Below are positions 58,983-64,000 of a stretch of DNA of 64,000 nt, piece after piece. A program made the position numbers and the translations under genes. The DNA is from Atherix ibis (Eukaryota > Arthropoda > Insecta > Diptera > Athericidae), in contig OY282605.1 of NCBI GenBank assembly GCA_958298945.1, positions 21,802,811 through 21,866,810 on the forward strand, read 5' to 3'. The first letter of the stretch is position 1, and the number at the start of each line of letters is the position of its first letter. The notes under the pieces are model-generated. The model had not been told where the DNA came from. It made no database searches and worked only from the letters and a program-made list of their open reading frames with translations.

Positions 58983-59788
58983 GGGTTATCTATTTCGTAG
59001 TTCAGAAAGTACAGACCTGTCATTTAACAGCTGTCAAAGCTATATATCATTTAAGTTGGCCAAACGATATTAGAGATTACCGAACAACCCGGATGCTGAT
59101 ATTTTGAATAAAATTTTCTTCAGCGCTAAGCATCATGTCTATGTGGGTGTATACGTCAATAAACAAAATTTTTCATATGAAGAGGTCTGAAAACTTACAA
59201 GAGACTGTGGAGAAGTCATTGTATTCGCAAAAAGCGACTGTCTGTTGTGAATTTTTGCCTGAAGATGGCGTTGGTTCGTATTTATTCTATACAAACCGAC
59301 GCCATCTTCAGGAGAGATCTTTACCTTCATTCCTGAGTCGTATGATAACCAAATTTTTTTTGGCCTGAACTTGAATATTTTAATCTGGTTTAAGTAAAAA
59401 AAAACGCAACATTTTGACTTTATTGCGCGAAAAGTTCACAGAACGCATAATTTTGAGATTTGGTGTTGTCAATTGGTCTCAAAGATCGTGCGATTTGATT
59501 CTGTTAGACTTTTTTATTGTAAAGCTAAACAAAAAATTGTGTTCAATTTTGGAAAAACGTAAAAATCAACATACGTCAAGTAATGGCCAAATTACAGCCT
59601 GAAATGTGTGAAAATATCTTAAAAAATTTCCCCAATAAGATCAAGTCTTGCAAGCTGTTTTGTGGCAGTCATTTTAAATATGCATGGCCAAGGTTCAATC
59701 AATATAATTTAATAAAAATTTTATCAAAATCTAAATTTTAAATGTACTTTATAAAACCATTCTTTCCGAAGTGCAATTTGAATAACCC
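58983..59788 (+). mobile_element. DD41D element relic with both ends
   Basis: Left end GGGTTATCTATTTCGTAGTT and right end (reversed) GGGTTATTCAAATTGCACTT are imperfect inverted repeats of about 30 bp. Plus-strand pieces: VNKQNF (59155), LTRDCGEVIVFAKSDC, an inserted or rearranged hairpin block, then LLREKFTERIILRFGVVNW, SQRSCDLILLDFF (third-Asp block) and a decayed tail. Length is 806 bp. The second-Asp block is missing. Same terminal family as 50180, 27785 and 13271. Confidence 0.78.
59258..59311. repeat. Inverted repeat inside the DD41D relic
   Basis: CCTGAAGATGGCGTTGGTT (59258-59276) and AACCGACGCCATCTTCAGG (59293-59311) pair at 18 of 19 positions around a 16-base spacer. It lies where the first-Asp region of the transposase should be. 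Confidence 0.9.
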
Positions 59789-59789
59789 T

Positions 59790-60534
59790 TGTTTTTAATA
59801 AAAGTACAATTAAAACGGAATTGATTGTGAATTAAATGGCAAAAGTCGAATTTTTATAACTTTAATTATAATTGTTTGTAATTAAAATTTTTTTTTTAGT
59901 AAAGACCACTATCAAAGGACAATTTAATAATGAGGGTGAATTAAATCTTATATTTTTAAATATTGCAATTGCATGGTTTTTTTTTGTTAATGATTTTATT
60001 TTGCTCTTATTTGTATCCTTTTTTATTGTATAATTTGCATTTAGTAAAATAAAAAAAACTACTATTAAAAAAACTAAGCCATTTTTACCGAAAAGAAAAG
60101 TGTCTATTTTAATAATACCTCGAAGGATAATACAATTTAGTTAATTGCTTTTTATCGCCGACCATATACCAGTGGGTAAAATTTTACTAAGTGACATCTG
60201 TCGGTAAATATTTCGCTAACGGCGTATAATTCCCTTGCGTAATATCAATCAAGTTTAACCATCATCAACTATGTAACTACGCGACAGTATTTATACAGTA
60301 TTTTGTGTACTTGGTTTAATTTTATAGCCGACGTTGTACTATCGCATTTATTAACATTTTATGTTCTTATTCATTGTTTTATGAATTTTCAAGCTCTAAA
60401 ATCCATTATCGTCTCTTTATTATTCAGAAATCATTTTGATGAGTTTTTGTTATTTTCTTTTTAAATAAATCAAGATATTTTATTATTTTGACGCTCAGAA
60501 CTTCTATATAAATAATATTATGGGATGAATTTTT
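59790..60534. other. AT-rich non-coding, nothing recognised
   Basis: No element end or exon supported. Confidence 0.55.
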
Positions 60535-60859
60535 TACACTGTCCGACAACTGTTTGGAACAATTCCACATTATTACGGAAATTTTTTGTTGTTACAGGTC
60601 GTATTTGTGCAAACAGATGTACGGGAAAAGCCTTCTTTAAGCAAAATGGGGGGGATTTCTGTGGTTTTTTTAAAATAATTTATTTGTTGAAAAATAACTG
60701 ACATCATACTAATATTTTTCTAATGGACTCAAACAGATGTCGGACTGTATCCGCTATTTAAAAAAATCTCAATTGTAAAACAGGATAGGTTAGTAAATAA
60801 AAGTAAAGATTTGAATCATGCAGTTTTTTTGTTGTTGAAATTATTTTAGAAATATTATT

Positions 60860-61440
60860 AAAATTAATTTTAATGTCATCTATTAATTCTGTAGTATCCG
60901 GTGTACTTGATTTCTCCGTTATAAATTTTTCGCGTCAGTATTTTACGCACATTTTTCATGATTTTCATATAACGAGATTATGCTGGTCAGTCCAAACAGT
61001 AAATGCTTTTTTCGTCAAACCATTCCTTTACAATTCGTGCATTATCCTGTTGAAAAATTCATCATCGTTATTGTCCTGTATCATTTATTTTGTTCCATTG
61101 ATATTCCGGCAGCTGTTTGTACTTTATTGCTGTTTATTTTACCAACTCCCCATACCATAACTGAACCGATCCTATTATGGTGGATTGACAAATACTTTGG
61201 GTCCTTCCTGAAAACGTGGAAATAATAAGAGTAGTTATCTAATCCATCCAGACAAAACTGATTTTCATTCGACAGAGAAGCCTAAAAAAATCGCTTGAGT
61301 CTCCAGTCCATAGTTTTGATGGCACTCCAACTTTTGCTGCAATCTGTCTTATGCTCAAGGAAGAATTCAATGCCTTCCTTATAATAGTTCCCTTTCCTCC
61401 ATTTAATTTTACACTTCCAGTTTGTCGTTTGCCATAATTT
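60860..61440 (-). pseudogene. Tc1-like transposase, degenerate
   Basis: Minus-strand order from 61440: KNYGKRQTGSVKLNGGKGTI, IRKALNSSLSISQIAAKVGV (HTH), PSKLWTGDSSDFFRLLCRMKI, SFVWMD (first-Asp side), GSVQLWYGELVK (compare VMVWG), IFQQDNARIVKEWFDEKSIY (second Asp; the usual histidine region is shortened), CLDWPA, stop, SRYMKIMKNVRKILTRKIYN (compare SPD.NPIENVW). The family is clear from QQDNA/DWPA/IE-N order. Stops and small deletions throughout. Confidence 0.8.
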
Positions 61441-61619
61441 TTTGGATATCTTAAAAAAAAACTACTATGTGATTTCTGCCTATTTGACGCCCAATTTCGA
61501 TAAATAAAAAATCTTCATTTTTAAACTTTAATTTGTACAATTTTTTTCCTATTCAATTTTTTTCCATTTTTAAATTTCTATATTAGTTGATGTTTAAATA
61601 AAATAATGCGCTTCGAATA

Positions 61620-62385
61620 ATCATTATAACTACCGACGAAAAACTAATGGACCCGAACAGTTGTCGAACTGTTGGCAGCTAATTTTTTCCCACTTCCCAT
61701 TTTGAAATTCCTATTTGACTTGCTGCTAATGTAAAATATTGCTTCTAGTAGTAATCACAATAACTGTCGAAGAAAAACTAATGATGAACTCAAACAGTTG
61801 TCGAACTGTTGGCAGCTAATTTTTTCCCACTTCCCATTTTGAAATTCCTATTTTACTTGCTGTTAATGTAAAATATTGCTTCTATGAGTAATCACAATAA
61901 CTGTCGAAGAAAAACTAATGATGAACTCAAACAGTTGTCGTACTGTTAGCAGCTAATTTTTTCCTAGTTCCCATTTTGAAATTCCTATTTTACTTACTGT
62001 TAAAGAAAAATATTACCTCTACGAGCAATCACAATAACAGTCGAAGAAAAACTAATGATGGACTCAAACAGTTGTCGAACTGTTGGCAGCTAATTTTTTC
62101 CCACTTCCCATTTTGAAATTCCGATTTTACTTGCTGTTAATGTAAAATATTGCTTCTATGAGTAATCACAATAACCGTCGAAGGAAAACTAATGATGGAC
62201 TCAAACAGTTGTCGTACTGTTAGCAGCTAATTTTTTCCTAGTTCCCATTTTGAAATTCCTATTTTACTTGCTGTTAAAGTAAAATATTCCTTCTATGAGT
62301 AATCACAATAACCGTCGAAGGAAAACTAATGATGGACTCAAACAGTTGTCGCTCTGTCGGCAACTAATTTTTTCCCAAGAAATTT
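61620..62385. repeat. Tandem array, 137-bp unit, 6 copies
   Basis: The marker CAGTTGTCG occurs at 61658, 61795, 61932, 62069, 62206 and 62343, exactly 137 bp apart. Each unit holds CTCAAACAGTTGTCGAACTG (self-complementary core CAGTTGTCGAACTG), GCAGCTAATTTTTTCC, CCCATTTTGAAATTCC and ATGAGTAATCACAATAAC. Later units alternate between two variants (GAACTGTTGG with CCACTT, and GTACTGTTAG with CTAGTT), suggesting a two-unit higher-order step. Confidence 0.95.
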
Positions 62386-62389
62386 TTTT

Positions 62390-63250
62390 TAATTTGGTTT
62401 TCAAAATTTTTTCATGTTAAAAAAAATTATTTATTAAAAAATTATAGAACATTTTAAGGCCATTTATAAAAATAATAAAATTATTTATTAAATTTAGTTC
62501 GCAATTTTATTTACAGAATATTTCAGGACCTACCAAATTATTTTTTTACTATTAAAATCTAGAAATTTAAAATGATAATATTTAGTTTACTTTTGGTTAT
62601 AAAAAATATCCTTTTGCAGTTTACCATAGAACCAAAATTCAATTTTTATATGTACTTAAGAGTTTTTCCCTGAATTTATGAAGAAAAATAAACATTCCTT
62701 TAATTTATGATGCACTTTTTTTTCAATTAGTAATATTAGCCATAATGTTATTTGTTCTTATCCAAAATTGATGTATACAAAATGTGTCTTGAGAAGATGA
62801 AAATCGATGTCCACTCATTTTATCCTTAATTCATAGTACTAGGAGCAACCAACAAAAAATTACATATTTGATGACACATTAGGACCATCCTAGATAGATA
62901 AATGATTCATTAATTCAATGTGTTCACTTCACTACCCAAAATAACCGATTACTTATTTTAAGAGATTACACTGTCATCATGAAGTATGTATAATCCGGGC
63001 AATTTCGATTATTTCTCAACTGCTCCCGGCTAAATTGTGATGTACAAGTTGTCGTTTATCAACAAAAAAATTAACACTTACTATTTCTTAAATAAAAAAA
63101 GTACAAAAACTTTTTCACATTTCTAAACATCATTTATCTTTCAAAATGCTAGAAGTTTTCTTTACGAAACGAAATCCCAGCAGTTTTTCACTACATTTTG
63201 TACACTTAAGATTTTTTAAAATATTTTTATTTTTATATTATTCAATTGTA
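62390..63250. other. AT-rich non-coding, nothing recognised
   Basis: No gene, repeat or element end supported. Confidence 0.55.
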
Positions 63251-63254
63251 ATCA

Positions 63255-63535
63255 AATAACAGATTTCATCATCATCGGAGTCCAGTCTGCTCCTGCTCGC
63301 TGATGTCGCTGCTCCATGCCTCGTCTTCTGGGACCATAAATAACTTTCCTGGCAAAATCTCCCTCAACCCAACTACCGCAGCTTATTAAGCTCGATTTCA
63401 GCCACAATCGAGCTGTCTTCGAAGCGGAGTCGTCCATCCTCATATAGGAAGCCAAAGATTATTCGGAAAATTCTCCTCTCCAACGTGGCTAATACTTCGC
63501 ATTGGTATTTGCTCAAAACACAAGTTTCCAAAGAC
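63255..63535 (-). pseudogene. RTE-like LINE reverse transcriptase, C-terminal remnant
   Basis: Minus-strand frame from 63535: WSLETCVLSKYQCEVLATLE, RRIFRIIFGFLYEDGRLRFE, DSSIVAEIELNKLR, stop, LG, stop, then GRFCQESYLW. This resembles the thumb and C-terminal region of RTE-type ORF2 (ESW.LTK....LATFERR.LR.I.G...EDG.WR; I....LRW.GH..RM). The catalytic core is absent. More GC-rich than its flanks. A short, dead fragment; the clade is tentative. Confidence 0.6.
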
Positions 63536-63930
63536 CAATGTCCTGTACAACAGTAGCTTCGATTTTATTTATGCTTAGACTTTACCAGCGAAATAATTTA
63601 CATTGACTCAAGTAGGCTAAAATAGATTTATTGCTTACGTACATACTCGTACATATGGAGCAAAAAAAAAATTAATAATACTTAACCTTTGAACGTCCCA
63701 ATAGTGTAGGGGCTTAGTCACCAAAGTTTGTTTTGTATTCGAAAATATATTTTGTTATATATTCTCAGAGAAAATAAAAGTAAAATTATATTTCTTATGT
63801 CGTATTACTATTTAGCTGCATATAACATAAATATTTGAACAAAATTCGAATAAGGTAGAAATTTGTGCAAATACGTACGCGTATATTTATTTACTTAATT
63901 CGTTTATGCGATTTTACTCCTTGCAATGAC
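63536..63930. other. Non-coding, nothing recognised
   Basis: AT-rich; no features supported. Confidence 0.5.
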
Positions 63931-63933
63931 ATA

Positions 63934-64000
63934 CACTACTGGCCAAAAGTATGCTACCACCTTGATAACAACAAATTCTCTACAATAAATAAATTTTTAA
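63934..64000. mobile_element. Terminal repeat of a Tc1-like element running off the window
   Basis: CACTACTGGCCAAAAGTATG after TA resembles the CAGTG.TGGCCAAAA ends of the Tc1-like element at 44436, but the following ACCACC differs, so it is a related rather than the same family. The body lies beyond 64000. Confidence 0.6.

Larger units (their letters stand above)
60537..62385 (-). mobile_element. Tc1-like element relic with repeated terminal motif
   Basis: Left end CACTGTCCGACAACTGTTTG (60537) after TA. The reverse-complement motif CAAACAGNTGTCGGACTGTA occurs at 60730 and again, in varied form, six times at the right in the 137-bp array. A decayed Tc1-type transposase lies between, antisense. 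Because the terminal motif is multiplied, the true right end cannot be fixed; the last copy (62342-62360) is the most likely one. Confidence 0.72.

Noticed and set aside
1..64000. Intact, potentially active transposase anywhere in the window
   Set aside because: Every transposase or RT reading found has a stop, frameshift, deletion or lost catalytic residue. The best preserved (17606) lacks the first catalytic region.
1..64000. tRNA, rRNA or snRNA genes
   Set aside because: No cloverleaf-compatible sequence with A and B boxes, and no rRNA-like conserved blocks, were noticed by eye. A covariance-model search was not possible.

Overview
The window looks like AT-rich nuclear DNA from an insect, most probably a fly. 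The evidence is long AT-rich non-coding stretches, GT-AG introns of about 100-140 bp, CAG/GTGAGA-type splice donors, and a dense mix of mariner (DD34D), DD41D, Tc1-like and non-LTR elements typical of dipteran genomes. There are no operons, bacterial genes, CRISPR arrays or rRNA/tRNA genes. Species assignment is inference.

Only two host-gene signals stand out. (1) A complete-looking two-pore-domain potassium (K2P) channel lies on the + strand in three coding exons (8445-9874, 9975-10132, 10270-11156). It encodes about 824 residues with an unusually long Arg/Ser-rich N-terminus, and has a more GC-rich 5' leader upstream. (2) A short first coding exon at 22411-22452 (14 codons, then a consensus splice donor) has a GC-richer leader. 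It implies a gene whose other exons lie far downstream or outside the window. Two further stretches (22822-23075 and 43773-44014) look like non-coding alternative first exons: a TCAGT initiator plus a splice donor. If so, most of 22.4-64 kb may be intron.

Almost everything else recognisable is transposon debris. At 1-4.4 kb a mariner with both inverted repeats is split by a 5'-truncated R1-clade-like LINE flanked by an exact 7-bp target duplication. At 44.4-46.8 kb a Tc1-like element with both ends contains a second, inserted mariner. At 31.6-32.2 kb a hAT-like MITE with a large central palindrome sits at the end of a DD41D relic. Other mariners lie at 11.8, 17.6, 24.3, 28.4, 37.7, 41.2, 47.6, 55.2 and 57.5 kb. 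DD41D relics lie at 13.3, 18.9, 19.9, 27.8, 32.2, 50.2, 54.6, 56.7 and 59.0 kb. An RNase H-bearing LINE relic is at 29 kb, an RTE-like RT tail at 63.3 kb, and a Tc1-like terminus at the right edge.

The most unusual theme is recurrent tandem amplification inside transposons. There is a 265-bp array at 13.8-14.6 kb, a 151-bp array at 50.7-51.7 kb (both built from the same part of a DD41D transposase), a 137-bp array at 61.6-62.4 kb made of units that each carry a Tc1-type terminal motif, and two mariner relics (24.3 and 47.6 kb) in which the second-catalytic-Asp segment is repeated several times. None of the exact periods is a multiple of three, so this is DNA-level amplification and may represent satellite birth from transposons. 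No intact transposase was found. Element ends are given to the base only where terminal repeats could be read; other ends are approximate.
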